A program made the position numbers and the translations under genes. A DNA stretch of 64,000 nucleotides from an uncultured Sphingomonadaceae bacterium. Lineage in GTDB: Bacteria > Pseudomonadota > Alphaproteobacteria > Sphingomonadales > Sphingomonadaceae. The DNA lies in assembly GCA_947493325.1 (NCBI GenBank), contig CANLQI010000001.1:62001-126000 (forward strand). Reading direction: 5' to 3'. Below the pieces are notes generated by a model. That model had not been told where the DNA came from and ran no database searches. It was given only the letters and a program-made list of their open reading frames with translations. Below are positions 53,200-62,757 of this stretch, one piece after another; the first letter of the stretch is position 1; every line of letters begins with the position of its first letter.

Positions 53200-55164
53200 A
53201 TGCGTATGATCCTATCTGTACTGCTCGCCTTCACCTTGATGGCAGTGCCCGCACAGCTTTATGCGCAGGTTAAAAATAGCGCCCCGATAGCCGAACCAAT
53301 TGTGGATATCGTGCCGATTGCCGATCCTGCAAAAGTTTTTCCGGCACCGATGAAACTGATTATTGATGCCACAGATGTCACCCAGGCGATTTTCCGTGTG
53401 AAGCAGATTATTCCAGTAGCGAATGATGAAAAAATGGTTTTACTTTATCCCAAATGGCTGCCGGGCAATCATGCCCCGCGCGGAGAAATAGAGAAGCTGG
53501 CGGGCCTGAAAATCAGTGCGAATGGAAAGCCGGTGACATGGCGACGCGATTCGCTGGATGTGTTTGCGTTTCATGTGGATGTGCCGGCGGGCGCAAAGCA
53601 GCTGGATATAGAATTTGAGTTTCTGTCCGCCACCAACGGCAATCAGGGCCGCGTCGTTGTCGCGCCCAAAATGATGAATGTGCGCTGGCACCAACTGTCG
53701 CTTTATCCTGCGGGCTATTATGCGCGCAATATTCCGGTCGATGTCACCATAACCTATCCCAAGGGATGGAAAGCGGGAACTTCGCTGCGGCCCGCGCGCG
53801 GTGCGGGTGATACCGTGACGTACAAGACTGTCGATTACGACACACTGGTTGACAGCCCCGCTTTTGCCGGTGCGCATTTCAAAAAATATGCACTGAGTGA
53901 TCGTTCCACGCTCAATGTAGTGGCTGACAGTGCAGAATATCTGGCCGCGACAGAGCCGCAGATTGAACATCATCGGCGGTTGGTGCGTGAGGCGCGCAAC
54001 CTGTTTGGCAGCGAGCAATATGACCATTATGATTTTCTGCTCGCCCTTACAGAGGAAATGGGCGGTATCGGGATTGAACACCATCGCAGCAGCGAAAACG
54101 GTGTGAACCGCGAATATTTCACCGAATGGGACAAGGGGCCGGGCCGCCGCAGCCTGCTTCCGCATGAAATCGTGCATAGCTGGAACGGCAAATATCGCCG
54201 TCCCAAAGGTATTTATGCGCCCGATTTCAAAACACCCTCGCGCGATGATCTGCTCTGGGTATATGAAGGTCAGACGCAGTTCTGGGGCTATGTGCTGGGC
54301 GCGCGGTCCGGGCTGTACAGCAAGGCAGACACGTTGGATGCCATTGCTTCGATTGCCGCTGGGCTTGACCAGCGCGTGGGCCGCGCATGGCGCCCACTTG
54401 CCGATACGGCGCATGATCCGATTATTTCCGCCCGCAAGCCCAAAGCATGGAGCACATGGCAGCGGCAGGAGGATTATTACAACGAAGGCATGCTGATCTG
54501 GCTGGAGGCGGACCAGATTATTCGGCGCGAGACAGGCGGACAAAAATCACTGGAGGATTTTGCCAAAGCGTTTTTCGGCGGGAGAGATGGTGATTGGGGT
54601 GTGGTGACATATGATCTGGACGAGGTGATTGCCACGCTGAACGCTGTGCATCCCTATGATTGGAAAGGTTTTCTGCAAGAGAGGGTGTTTGAAACTACTA
54701 AAGAAGCGCCCAAGAATGGCATCACATTGGGCGGCTATGAGCTGATATATACAGAAACGCCCAGTGCCTTTATCAAGGCTGGCGAAACGCGCCGCAACTA
54801 TGTCGGTTTCAGCCATAGTATCGGTCTGTGGGTCCGTAAATCCGGCGTGGTCAGCGGTGTTGCATGGCAAAGCCCTGCGTTCAAGGCCGGTCTGACTACC
54901 GGTTATGAAATTGCCGCTGTTGGCGAAGAGAAATTCAGCATCGATGCGCTGCGCAAGGCAATAGCGGCGAGTAAGACAACAGCAAAACCAATCACACTGA
55001 TACTTAAAAAAGGAGACCGGTTCCGCACCGTGAATATAAATTATAACGGCGGCAATAGATATCCGCGCCTGCGCAAGATTGGTGAAAGTGAAGGCGGGCT
55101 GGATACATTGCTGAAACCGCAGGTGACGGGAACTGTGCAACACCGTAGCGAGCTGTCAGGATGA
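53200..55164 (+). CDS. M61-family metallopeptidase with C-terminal PDZ domain
   Basis: The 654-residue protein has a signal peptide (SVLLAFTLMAVPAQLYA) and the M61 glycyl-aminopeptidase architecture: N-terminal beta domain, zinc site HEIVHSWNGKYRRP and third ligand Glu in WVYEGQTQFWG, then a PDZ domain near residues 545-625 (KSGVVSGVAWQSPAFKAGLT). It is a periplasmic zinc aminopeptidase with preference for Gly or Ala in known members. A good AGGGGA ribosome site precedes the ATG. It is divergent from hisS and leads to ppa 211 bases later. Confidence 0.93.
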   Translation: MRMILSVLLAFTLMAVPAQLYAQVKNSAPIAEPIVDIVPIADPAKVFPAPMKLIIDATDVTQAIFRVKQIIPVANDEKMVLLYPKWLPGNHAPRGEIEKLAGLKISANGKPVTWRRDSLDVFAFHVDVPAGAKQLDIEFEFLSATNGNQGRVVVAPKMMNVRWHQLSLYPAGYYARNIPVDVTITYPKGWKAGTSLRPARGAGDTVTYKTVDYDTLVDSPAFAGAHFKKYALSDRSTLNVVADSAEYLAATEPQIEHHRRLVREARNLFGSEQYDHYDFLLALTEEMGGIGIEHHRSSENGVNREYFTEWDKGPGRRSLLPHEIVHSWNGKYRRPKGIYAPDFKTPSRDDLLWVYEGQTQFWGYVLGARSGLYSKADTLDAIASIAAGLDQRVGRAWRPLADTAHDPIISARKPKAWSTWQRQEDYYNEGMLIWLEADQIIRRETGGQKSLEDFAKAFFGGRDGDWGVVTYDLDEVIATLNAVHPYDWKGFLQERVFETTKEAPKNGITLGGYELIYTETPSAFIKAGETRRNYVGFSHSIGLWVRKSGVVSGVAWQSPAFKAGLTTGYEIAAVGEEKFSIDALRKAIAASKTTAKPITLILKKGDRFRTVNINYNGGNRYPRLRKIGESEGGLDTLLKPQVTGTVQHRSELSG

Positions 55165-55375
55165 CGAAGCCGAAATAATTGTGTCTGGCAAAATTCCGAA
55201 CGGAGCAGGCTGCCCGTAAGCGTGACAGCCCATGGGCCAGTTAGGTCATCCCGTCGGAGGTTATCGTATAGTGATTTACGGCGAGATCAAAAAGAATCAC
55301 CCTTTCGCAGGTGCAGCATTTTGGCTATGGCGCAGGGCAATATCCTTTTTTTGATTCACGGAAAGACATATCCCC

Positions 55376-55909
55376 ATGAACATCAACGCAATTCCCATTG
55401 GTGACAATCCGCCCGAAAGCCTGAACGTCATTATCGAAGTGCCGGTGGGCGGCGAGCCGGTAAAATATGAATTTGATAAGGAATCGGGCGCATTGTTCGT
55501 GGACCGTATCCTGCATACGCCCATGCGCTATCCTGCCAACTATGGCTTTATCCCGCACACGCTGTCGCCCGATGGTGATCCGCTGGATGCACTGGTGGTC
55601 GCGCGTTCGCCGTTTATGCCGGGCTGTGTTGTGCGCTGCCGCCCGATTGCGGTGCTCAATCTGGAAGATGAGCATGGCGGTGATGAAAAACTGCTCTGCG
55701 TGCCGATTGATGCCACATTCCCCTATTACCGCAAGATCGGCGAGGGCGGCGATCTGCCTGAAATCGTGATGCAACAGATTGAGCATTTCTTCACGCACTA
55801 TAAAGACCTGGAAAAAGAAAAATGGGTCCGTGTCGGCAAATGGGGTGATGCCGAGGAAGCCAAACAGGTTGTGCTGGACGCAATTGAACTGGCGAAACAA
55901 AGCAAATAA
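55376..55909 (+). CDS. ppa: Inorganic pyrophosphatase
   Basis: Family I pyrophosphatase splits PPi to drive biosynthetic reactions. The 177-residue protein contains YGFIPHT, the metal motif DGDPLDALVV and later acidic residues of the active site, and has typical length. The ATG is preceded by CGGAAAG. It is followed after ten bases by a small lipoprotein gene, so they may be cotranscribed. Confidence 0.96.
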   Translation: MNINAIPIGDNPPESLNVIIEVPVGGEPVKYEFDKESGALFVDRILHTPMRYPANYGFIPHTLSPDGDPLDALVVARSPFMPGCVVRCRPIAVLNLEDEHGGDEKLLCVPIDATFPYYRKIGEGGDLPEIVMQQIEHFFTHYKDLEKEKWVRVGKWGDAEEAKQVVLDAIELAKQSK

Positions 55910-55919
55910 AGCCGCTGTC

Positions 55920-56231
55920 ATGAAGAATATAGCCATCCTGACACTTGTCTCATTGTCGCTCACTGCCTGCGCCACGCCAGAAACGCGGGTGCGTTCGGCG
56001 TTAATGGATGCGGGGCTGTCTAAGCCGGTGGCGGGGTGTATGGCCGAGCGGATGGTGGACCGGCTGTCGCTGATCCAGCTTAACAAGTTCAGCGGTCTCA
56101 AAAAACTAAAGGGGCGCGATGCCGGTGACATTAGCATCAATGAATTCGTAAAGCGTACCAAAGCTCTGCAGGACCCGGAAATCCTAGGCGTGGTTAGCTC
56201 ATCGGGTGTGATCTGCGCAGTGCGATCGTAA
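55920..56231 (+). CDS. Small lipoprotein, unknown function
   Basis: The 103-residue protein has a lipoprotein signal (AILTLVSLSLTAC, lipobox LTAC) followed by ATPETRVRSALMDAGLSKPV. The mature part is mostly helical with a second and third Cys (VAGCMAERM and GVICAVRS). Similar proteins, with a CMAERM stretch and a C-terminal Cys, are common in sphingomonads beside pyrophosphatase or sucC. It is ten bases after ppa and 134 bases before sucC. Function is unknown. Confidence 0.82.
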   Translation: MKNIAILTLVSLSLTACATPETRVRSALMDAGLSKPVAGCMAERMVDRLSLIQLNKFSGLKKLKGRDAGDISINEFVKRTKALQDPEILGVVSSSGVICAVRS

Positions 56232-56365
56232 AGCCTGTTGCAGGGTTCGGGTCTGCGCTGCTTCCCATGCATTTGGCCCCTTCCATTTATCCGCCGCCTA
56301 TGCTTTAGCTTGGCACCAACAGATGGACTCGCATCAGGTTTTTTCAGAAAGGTGAATTCCCTCCC

Positions 56366-57565
56366 ATGAACATCCATGAATATCAGGCAAAAGAACTGCT
56401 CGCGAAATATGGCATTGGCATCCCCACTGGCTATGCGGCCATGAGCGTCGAGGAAGCTGTGGCGGCTGCTGAAAAACTGCCTGGCCCGCTCTATGTCGTG
56501 AAATCGCAAATCCACGCGGGCGGACGCGGCAAGGGCAAGTTCAAGGAACTGGACGCGGATGCCAAGGGCGGTGTGCGCCTTGCCAAATCGGTGGATGATG
56601 TGCGCAGCGACGCGACCGATATGCTCGGCAACACGCTGGTGACGATCCAGACCGGGGACGCGGGCAAGCAGGTGAACCGGCTCTACGTGACCGATGGGGT
56701 CGATATCGAAAGCGAATATTATCTGTCCATGCTGGTGGACCGTGCCACGGGCCGTGTGTCGATGATTATCTCGACCGAAGGCGGCATGGATATTGAGGCG
56801 GTGGCGCATGACACGCCCGAAAAAATCACCACTATCACAATTGATCCGGCACAGGGTTTCATGCCGCACCATGGCCGCGCGGCGGCATTTGCGCTGAAAC
56901 TTGACGGTGCGCTCAACAAGGCGTGCCAGAAGCTAACGAAACAGCTTTACACCGCGTTTATGGACCTTGATTGCGAAATGCTGGAAATCAATCCGCTGGT
57001 GGAGACAAAAGACGGACAGCTCTTGGTGCTCGATACCAAGATGTCATTTGATGGCAACGCATTGTTCCGTCATCCCGATGTCGAAGTATTGCGTGACGAG
57101 ACCGAGGAAGACCCGGCAGAAGTTGAAGCCAGCAAATATGACCTTGCCTATATCAAGCTCGACGGCAATATTGGCTGTATGGTGAATGGCGCGGGCCTTG
57201 CCATGGCGACGATGGATATTATCAAGCTGAATGGCGCATTCCCGGCCAACTTCCTCGACGTGGGTGGCGGCGCGACCACCGAAAAAGTGACCGCAGCGTT
57301 CAAAATCATTCTTGCTGACCCTGCGGTGGAAGGCATTCTCGTCAATATTTTTGGCGGCATCATGCGCTGTGACACCATCGCGGAAGGCATTGTCGCGGCG
57401 GCAAAGGAAGTCGATCTCGACGTACCGCTGGTTGTCCGACTGGAAGGTACAAATGTCGCCAAGGGCAAGGAAATACTCGACAACAGCGGCCTGCCGATCG
57501 TCAGCGCCGCCGACCTGGGCGATGCCGCACAGAAAATTGTCGCACAGGTGAAAGAGGCGGCATAA
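56366..57565 (+). CDS. sucC: Succinyl-CoA synthetase (ADP-forming) subunit beta
   Basis: SucC makes succinate and a nucleoside triphosphate from succinyl-CoA in the TCA cycle together with SucD. The 399-residue protein has the ATP-grasp N-terminal part ([20 protein letters not shown]), [15 protein letters not shown] and the C-terminal [20 protein letters not shown] phosphohistidine-partner region. AGAAAGGTG lies 12 bases before the ATG. sucD is not next to it; an acetyltransferase gene and etfBA follow. Confidence 0.96.
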   Translation: MNIHEYQAKELLAKYGIGIPTGYAAMSVEEAVAAAEKLPGPLYVVKSQIHAGGRGKGKFKELDADAKGGVRLAKSVDDVRSDATDMLGNTLVTIQTGDAGKQVNRLYVTDGVDIESEYYLSMLVDRATGRVSMIISTEGGMDIEAVAHDTPEKITTITIDPAQGFMPHHGRAAAFALKLDGALNKACQKLTKQLYTAFMDLDCEMLEINPLVETKDGQLLVLDTKMSFDGNALFRHPDVEVLRDETEEDPAEVEASKYDLAYIKLDGNIGCMVNGAGLAMATMDIIKLNGAFPANFLDVGGGATTEKVTAAFKIILADPAVEGILVNIFGGIMRCDTIAEGIVAAAKEVDLDVPLVVRLEGTNVAKGKEILDNSGLPIVSAADLGDAAQKIVAQVKEAA

Positions 57566-57611
57566 AAACTTCACGCCAAAGTGACAAACTATCGGAGAAT
57601 CACAAGCCAGC

Positions 57612-58259
57612 ATGTCAGTACTGAATATATACGGCACTGGCGGATTTGGCAGGCAAATACTGCCAGCCGCCTCCAATTTGCTGGTTTCTCAGCTTACTTC
57701 CGCCAGGCCGGATTTTAATCACCTGTCATTTATTGATGACGCCCCGGGCGCGCCAGCTTTCTATGGAATAAGGTGCGTTACATTCGATAACGTACCTGCC
57801 GGGGAGCTCTATGTCATTGCGGTAAGCGATGGTGTGGTTAGAGAAAAGCTGGCCGAAAAATGTGATAGCGCAGGGCTGATACCCTATACTTTCTCGGCAA
57901 AAACAGCATTGATTTCGAACCATATATCATTGAACGAGGGCTGCATATTTTGCGACTTTGCCATTGTTGAGCCAGGGGTCGCAATTGGCAAGCATTTCCA
58001 CTGCAACATATATAGTTATGTAGCGCATGATTGCACTATCGGTGATTATGTTACTTTCGCGCCGCGTGTAAGCTGCAATGGCAATGTGCATATTGGTGAT
58101 TTTGTATATATCGGTAGCGGTGCGGTTATTAGGCAAGGGACTGCGCAAAAACCACTCAAAATTGGTGAAGGTGCAGTAGTTGGAATGGGAGCAGTCGTAA
58201 CGAAAGATGTCCCGGCGGGAGCTGTGGTCGCTGGCAATCCGGCCAAGATAATAACATGA
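57612..58259 (+). CDS. NeuD/PglD-type sugar O-acyltransferase
   Basis: The 215-residue protein has a Rossmann-like N-terminus ([12 protein letters not shown]) and a left-handed beta-helix of hexapeptide repeats ([20 protein letters not shown] and [20 protein letters not shown]). The catalytic His is in [10 protein letters not shown]. It fits NeuD/PglD acyltransferases that act on nucleotide sugars or sialic acids. Base composition is AT-richer than sucC and etfBA around it, and no polysaccharide genes are near, so lateral acquisition is likely. It is 46 bases after sucC with a modest CGGAGA site. The exact substrate is unknown. Confidence 0.85.
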   Translation: MSVLNIYGTGGFGRQILPAASNLLVSQLTSARPDFNHLSFIDDAPGAPAFYGIRCVTFDNVPAGELYVIAVSDGVVREKLAEKCDSAGLIPYTFSAKTALISNHISLNEGCIFCDFAIVEPGVAIGKHFHCNIYSYVAHDCTIGDYVTFAPRVSCNGNVHIGDFVYIGSGAVIRQGTAQKPLKIGEGAVVGMGAVVTKDVPAGAVVAGNPAKIIT

Positions 58260-58304
58260 AGGCTATATTCATATGCGATCATAAATCGGGCATGTCATAA
58301 TGAG

Positions 58305-58333
58305 TTGACGTTAACGTGAACGTTAACTATAAG
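58305..58333 (+). promoter_or_regulatory. Promoter of etfBA with an operator palindrome as spacer
   Basis: TTGACG (58305-58310) and TATAAG (58328-58333) are a near-consensus sigma-70 pair with a 17-base spacer. The spacer and the last -35 base form the perfect palindrome GTTAACGTGAACGTTAAC (58310-58327). A bound regulator would block or reshape the promoter. ACGT-based palindromes of this kind are known for leucine and fatty-acid catabolism regulators such as LiuR; the identity here is unproven. Confidence 0.6.
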
Positions 58334-58360
58334 TGCCATAGAGTTTCGGGCATACGCCCA

Positions 58361-58424
58361 CCTCCGTTCAGGCTGAGCTTGTCAAAGCCTGGGTGGCAAA
58401 ACCCTTCACAGGCTCGGGGTGAGC
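58361..58424. repeat. Small REP-like element in the etfB 5' leader
   Basis: The sequence around CCGTTCAGGCTGAGCTTGTC and the later CTTCACAGGCTCGGGGTGAG are imperfect inverted copies, and resemble the TTCGACAGGCTCAGGAC arms at 22224-22346. It would lie in the untranslated leader of etfB. Confidence 0.55.
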
Positions 58425-58461
58425 AGATAGAGAGATGGATGGAAACGAGAAGGAACCATTT

Positions 58462-59208
58462 ATGAAAATTTTGGTACCCGTCAAAAGGGTGATTGATTAT
58501 AACGTTAAGCCGCGCGTCAAATCGGACGGCAGCGGCGTTGACCTCGCCAATGTTAAAATGTCGATGAACCCGTTTGACGAAATCGCGGTTGAGGAAGCCA
58601 TCCGCCTGAAAGAAGCGGGCAAGGCTGAAGAAGTCATTGCCGTTTCGATCGGCCCCGCAAAGGCGCAGGAAACGCTACGCACCGCGCTCGCCATGGGCGC
58701 GGACCGTGCGATCCTGATCCAGACCGACGATGAAGTCGAGCCGCTGGGCGTGGCGAAGCTGCTTGCCAAGGTTGCCGAAGAAGAGGCTCCGGGTCTTGTC
58801 GTGATGGGCAAGCAGGCGATTGACGACGATTCGAACCAGACCGGCCAGATGCTGGGCGCGCTGCTCGGTTGGGGTCAGGCGACATTTGCCAACACGGTGG
58901 AAGTTGATGGAGACAGCGCCACGGTGAAGCGTGAGATTGACGGCGGCCTGCAGACGGTGAAGGTAAAAACACCTGCGATCATCACCACGGACCTGCGCCT
59001 CAACGAGCCGCGCTATGCGTCGCTGCCGAACATCATGAAGGCGAAGAAAAAGCCGATGGATACGAAATCACCCGCCGATTACGGTGTGGATATCGCGCCG
59101 CGGCTCACCACCACCAATGTTTCCGAGCCGCCTGTACGCAGCGCGGGCATCAAGGTGGAAGATGTGGACCAGCTGGTCGCCAAGCTTAAAGAAATGGGAG
59201 CGGCATGA
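58462..59208 (+). CDS. etfB: Electron transfer flavoprotein subunit beta
   Basis: The 248-residue protein binds AMP and, with EtfA, carries electrons from acyl-CoA dehydrogenases and other flavoproteins to ETF:quinone oxidoreductase. It begins [20 protein letters not shown] and contains [20 protein letters not shown] and the ETF-beta signature region [20 protein letters not shown]. The ATG at 58462 has AAGGAA seven bases upstream; an upstream start at 58435 is unlikely. Its stop overlaps the etfA start. Confidence 0.96.
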   Translation: MKILVPVKRVIDYNVKPRVKSDGSGVDLANVKMSMNPFDEIAVEEAIRLKEAGKAEEVIAVSIGPAKAQETLRTALAMGADRAILIQTDDEVEPLGVAKLLAKVAEEEAPGLVVMGKQAIDDDSNQTGQMLGALLGWGQATFANTVEVDGDSATVKREIDGGLQTVKVKTPAIITTDLRLNEPRYASLPNIMKAKKKPMDTKSPADYGVDIAPRLTTTNVSEPPVRSAGIKVEDVDQLVAKLKEMGAA

Positions 59209-60137
59209 TGAAGACTCTTGTTTGGGTAGAACACGACAATAGTGAAATGAAAGACGCAACACTGGCCGCGGTGACCGCTGCAGGCCAGATGGGTGAAGTG
59301 CATGCCATCGTCGCTGGTTCCGGCTGTAGTGCGGTTGCTGACCAGGCGGCGAAAGTCGCGGGCGTGGCGACAGTGCACGTTGCCGATGATGCGGCCTATG
59401 CACATGCGCTGGCGGAAAATGTCGCGCCGCTTATCGCGGACCTGATGGGCAGCCATGACGCGTTTCTGGCGCCTGCCACCACCACCGGCAAGAATATCGC
59501 GCCGCGCGTTGCGGCATTGCTCGATGTAATGCAGATTTCTGACATCCTTTCGGTTGAGGGCGACAAGACGTTCACACGGCCGATTTATGCGGGCAACGCG
59601 ATTGCCACTGTGCAATCGAGCGATGAGAAGCTGGTCATCACCGTGCGCGGCACCGCGTTTGACAAGGCGGCCACCGAAGGCGGCAGCGCCGCTGTCGAGG
59701 CAGTATCGGGTCCCACCGATGCAGGGCTGTCCGAATTTGTCAGCGAGGAAATCGCCGAAAGCGAACGCCCTGAGCTGACATCGGCCAAAGTCATCGTATC
59801 GGGTGGCCGCGCGCTGGGCAGTGCGGAGAAGTTCGAGGAAGTCATCACGCCTCTCGCCGACAAGCTGGGCGCGGGTATCGGCGCATCACGCGCCGCGGTC
59901 GATGCAGGCTATGTGCCGAACGACTATCAGGTCGGCCAGACCGGCAAGATCGTCGCTCCCGAAATCTATATCGCCATCGGCATTTCCGGCGCGATCCAGC
60001 ACCTTGCCGGCATGAAGGACAGCAAAACCATCATCGCCATCAACAAGGATGAGGATGCGCCGATTTTCCAGGTGGCGGATTTGGGATTGGTGGCCGATCT
60101 GTTTGATGCCGTGCCGGAGCTGACTTCGAAACTGTAA
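59205..60137 (+). CDS. etfA: Electron transfer flavoprotein subunit alpha
   Basis: The 310-residue alpha subunit binds FAD. The signature runs from [19 protein letters not shown] to the stretch [20 protein letters not shown] and [20 protein letters not shown] (FAD and AMP contacts). The ATGATG start overlaps the etfB stop, a normal coupled pair. A strong rho-independent terminator follows 45 bases after the stop, closing the operon. Confidence 0.97.
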   Translation: MMKTLVWVEHDNSEMKDATLAAVTAAGQMGEVHAIVAGSGCSAVADQAAKVAGVATVHVADDAAYAHALAENVAPLIADLMGSHDAFLAPATTTGKNIAPRVAALLDVMQISDILSVEGDKTFTRPIYAGNAIATVQSSDEKLVITVRGTAFDKAATEGGSAAVEAVSGPTDAGLSEFVSEEIAESERPELTSAKVIVSGGRALGSAEKFEEVITPLADKLGAGIGASRAAVDAGYVPNDYQVGQTGKIVAPEIYIAIGISGAIQHLAGMKDSKTIIAINKDEDAPIFQVADLGLVADLFDAVPELTSKL

Positions 60138-60182
60138 AGAGTGTCGTTCAAAGTGGTGCTTTGAACGAGGTGAAATCAGGAA

Positions 60183-60216
60183 AGCCCCTGCATTGTATTG
60201 CGGGGGCTTTTTCTTT
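60183..60216 (+). terminator. Rho-independent terminator of etfBA
   Basis: AGCCCCTGCA and TGCGGGGGCT form a 10-bp stem (one G-T pair) around TTGTAT, followed by TTTTCTTT. It lies 46 bases after the etfA stop and just before the phosphoesterase gene. Confidence 0.9.
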
Positions 60217-60229
60217 AGCGAGAATATCA

Positions 60230-61147
60230 ATGACCCTCCGCCGTTTCCTCATTCTCACTATCCTCGTCGGTCTCGCGCTGATCGCTTTTATGTATCACAC
60301 GGCCACGCGTGATCCGGTGGTGCGGGAGGCTGATGTCATAGTGCCGTACTGGCCCGTTGATGCGCCGGAACAGCGGATTGTGCTTATATCCGATGTGCAT
60401 GTTGCAGGGCCGGATATGCCACCCGAAAGGCTCGCGCGGATTGTGGAGCAGGTCAATGCGCTGGAGCCGGACCTGGTGCTGTTTGCGGGGGATTTTATGA
60501 GCGACAAGGCATTGTCCACGCACACCTATCCTGCGGATGAAGCGCTGGCACCACTCGCAAAGCTAAAGGCACGGCTGGGCGTGCTGGCGGTGGTGGGCAA
60601 TCACGACCATTGGCGTGAGCGGGACCGGCCGCAGGACATGGCGATACGCGATGCGCTGGCCGATGCGGGCGTACGTGTTATGGACAACGAAGCAGTAAGG
60701 GTAGGGCCATTTATCATTGGCGGTGTGGATGATGACTATACCGGCCATTCTGATCTGCCACGGGTGTCATCGCAGATATATGAATTTAAGTACCGGGACG
60801 TATTTGGTAACGTTACACTGGCTGGTTTCCCGATTATCCTGAGCCACAGTCCCGACATTTTCCCCGATCTGCCACGGCCTAGGAATGACAATGGCAGCGC
60901 GGCGCTCATACTTGCAGGCCACACGCATTGCGGACAGATTGTGCTACCGTTTTTCGGTCCGCTGGCCACGGCTTCAGAATATGGCCGCCGCTATGTCTGC
61001 GGGCGAGTGGATGAAGATGGAAAGACACTGATCGTTGGTGCAGGGCTGGGGACATCCATCCTCCCGTTACGCCTTGGCGCGGTGCCGGACATGTGGGTGA
61101 TTACGCTGCGCGGTTCAGCAGAAAAACCGGATCACCCGCAACTCTGA
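60230..61147 (+). CDS. Membrane-anchored metallophosphoesterase
   Basis: The 305-residue protein has an N-terminal membrane anchor (FLILTILVGLALIAFMY) and the calcineurin-like motifs LISDVHVAG, AGDFMSD, VGNHDHW, and the late GHTHCGQ, which bind two metals. It resembles YkuE-type phosphodiesterases. The substrate may be a phospholipid or UDP-sugar; unknown. The ATG at 60230 is chosen since the terminator lies directly upstream; earlier in-frame codons would be inside the terminator. Its 3' end overlaps the convergent CDF gene by 16 bases. Confidence 0.9.
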   Translation: MTLRRFLILTILVGLALIAFMYHTATRDPVVREADVIVPYWPVDAPEQRIVLISDVHVAGPDMPPERLARIVEQVNALEPDLVLFAGDFMSDKALSTHTYPADEALAPLAKLKARLGVLAVVGNHDHWRERDRPQDMAIRDALADAGVRVMDNEAVRVGPFIIGGVDDDYTGHSDLPRVSSQIYEFKYRDVFGNVTLAGFPIILSHSPDIFPDLPRPRNDNGSAALILAGHTHCGQIVLPFFGPLATASEYGRRYVCGRVDEDGKTLIVGAGLGTSILPLRLGAVPDMWVITLRGSAEKPDHPQL

Positions 61148-62097
61148 TCTTCGCATTCACCTTCGCCCTGTTCAATCTCGACCGTGGCGTGGCCGATATC
61201 GAAGCGCTCCGCGAGCCGCGTCTTGATCGCGCGGCAGGCAGCATGGCTGTCCAGCCCATCTGAGATGCGCGCATGCAATGTGATCACGGGTCGCTCCTCG
61301 GTCAGCGACCAGCTGTGGATATGATGCACATCGGTGATGCCTGTGACATGGGATTTCAGGTCCGCGGCAATCAGGTCCGGCTCCAGCCCGTCGGGCGCGC
61401 CCTGCAGCAATATATGCGCCGAAGAACGCGTCACCGCCCATGCCCCGCGCAGGATGATAAGCGCGACCAGCACGGATAGCAGCGGATCGATCATGAACCA
61501 GCCGGTCGCCATAATGATGCCCGCTGCGGCAATGGCCGCGACCGATCCGAGCAAATCGCCGATAACGTGCAGCATCGCCGCGCGGATATTGAGGTTATCG
61601 GGATCGGCACTGCGCATGATCTGTAGCGCGGCCAGATTGACCAGCAGTCCGAGCACGGCAATGGCCAGCATCGGTCCTGCAAGCACAGGCTGCGGATCGG
61701 CAATGCGGCGCACCGCTTCATAGATGATCCATGCAGCGATAAGGAACAGCGACAGCCCGTTGACAAACGCGGCCAGCACCGAGAACCGGTCGAAACCATA
61801 GCTGCGTTTCCAGTCGCTCGGCCGCTGGGCAATACGGAAAGCCAGCCATGCAAGCGCCAGCGCGGCAAAGTCGGTGAGCATATGCCCGGCATCGGCAATG
61901 AGAGCGAGGGAGCCGGATATGATACCGCCCACAACCTCGGCAATCATAAACGCGCCGGTCAGCAGCGCGGCAAGCCCCACAGCGCGGACGTTGCGTTCGC
62001 TTACCTTTGGGGCGTGGTGATGATGCCTGCCGCCATGACCGTGATGATGGCTATGACTGGAATGGCCGTGGCCTGCATGGTCGTGGTGCGTCCCCAT
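61132..62097 (-). CDS. CDF-family metal cation exporter with His-rich N-terminus
   Basis: The 321-residue inner-membrane protein begins with a His-rich cytosolic tail (about 14 His in 33 residues, for example HGHSSHSHHHGHGGRHHHH) and has six membrane helices. The metal-site pattern is DAGHMLTD in helix 2 and the matching HVIGD in helix 5, which is the zinc-type DxxxH arrangement (His/Asp). CDF proteins exchange Zn(II), Co(II) or similar for protons. Upstream lies a pair of AT-rich palindromes, candidate operator of a metal-sensing regulator, which itself is not in the window. Confidence 0.92.
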   Translation of the reverse strand: MGTHHDHAGHGHSSHSHHHGHGGRHHHHAPKVSERNVRAVGLAALLTGAFMIAEVVGGIISGSLALIADAGHMLTDFAALALAWLAFRIAQRPSDWKRSYGFDRFSVLAAFVNGLSLFLIAAWIIYEAVRRIADPQPVLAGPMLAIAVLGLLVNLAALQIMRSADPDNLNIRAAMLHVIGDLLGSVAAIAAAGIIMATGWFMIDPLLSVLVALIILRGAWAVTRSSAHILLQGAPDGLEPDLIAADLKSHVTGITDVHHIHSWSLTEERPVITLHARISDGLDSHAACRAIKTRLAERFDIGHATVEIEQGEGECEDQSCG

Positions 62098-62143
62098 ATT
62101 TCTTCGCTAGCACATCGGACTGATATGGCAAGTGTTTCAATAG

Positions 62144-62177
62144 GTTATTCAATAACAAATCGTTATGATATAACGAT
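62144..62177. promoter_or_regulatory. Two tandem palindromes upstream of the CDF gene
   Basis: GTTATTCAATAAC (62144-62156) is a perfect 6-1-6 palindrome and ATCGTTATGATATAACGAT (62159-62177) is a perfect 8-3-8 one. They lie 47-80 bases upstream of the CDF start in an AT-rich stretch. The size and composition suit a MerR- or ArsR/Fur-type operator. Confidence 0.5.
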
Positions 62178-62207
62178 AAAATTGCTGTTACCATCTGTAT
62201 TTTCAAC

Positions 62208-62252
62208 CGTCATCCTGATACTGAAACAAGTTCAGCATGACGGTTTCAGGAT
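62208..62252. repeat. TCATCCTGA-family repeat
   Basis: CCGTCATCCTGATACTGAAA and CAAGTTCAGCATGACGG are inverted and resemble the arms at 24161-24271. Confidence 0.7.
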
Positions 62253-62390
62253 CTATTACGCAATCACAGGGCAGTTTCCCGAGCTAGTGCTCTAAGCATG
62301 CCGCTGACGCAGTGCCAAACTGCAAAAACCGATCACACTTTAGAAATAGATCCTGAAACAAGTTGGCAATTATACCATTCCGACATGTAA

Positions 62391-62509
62391 CTCGTCATTC
62401 CCGCGAAAGCGGGAATCCATCTCACCAAACTTACACATAGTACAACTGTAGTGAGATAGATTCCCAGTCCCCCGCCTTCGCGAGGGCAGGCAAGCTGGGA
62501 ATGACGAGG
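62391..62509. repeat. REPIN-like element
   Basis: CTCGTCATTCCCGCGAAAGC and CTGGGAATGACGAG are the inverted ends, with ATCTCAC and GTGAGAT inside. The right palindrome contains CCCCCGCCTTCGCGAGGG. Confidence 0.8.
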
Positions 62510-62757
62510 CTATTTATACTATGAATGTCGTTCCTTGCTTAAAAGGGATATATACCGTTCCTAAATTCAAAATATTTGGTTACCTGCTTGAGTGGTATAA
62601 TCGCCAACTCGTTTCAGGGTGACGATGGTAGAAGTAGTACTTTATTCCAATAATGGATCACTCTGATCCTTATCCGAACACGAACCTTCGTTAGGTAACG
62701 GGTAAATTCACGATGATGATGGGCCGTTAGTAACCCAAATTGACGCTATCGCCGACG

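Larger units (their letters stand above)
62098..62757. other. 660-base gene-free gap: operator-like palindromes and repeats
   Basis: No credible gene is seen. The contents are the CDF upstream palindromes at 62144-62177, a TCATCCTGA-type repeat at 62208-62252 and a REPIN-like element at 62391-62509. From 62510 to 62757 I recognise nothing; it has the base composition of non-coding DNA. Confidence 0.6.

Noticed and set aside
55325-56872. Minus-strand ORF of 515 codons opposite ppa and sucC
   Set aside because: It covers two well-identified genes and their gap in antisense; no domain or start signal.
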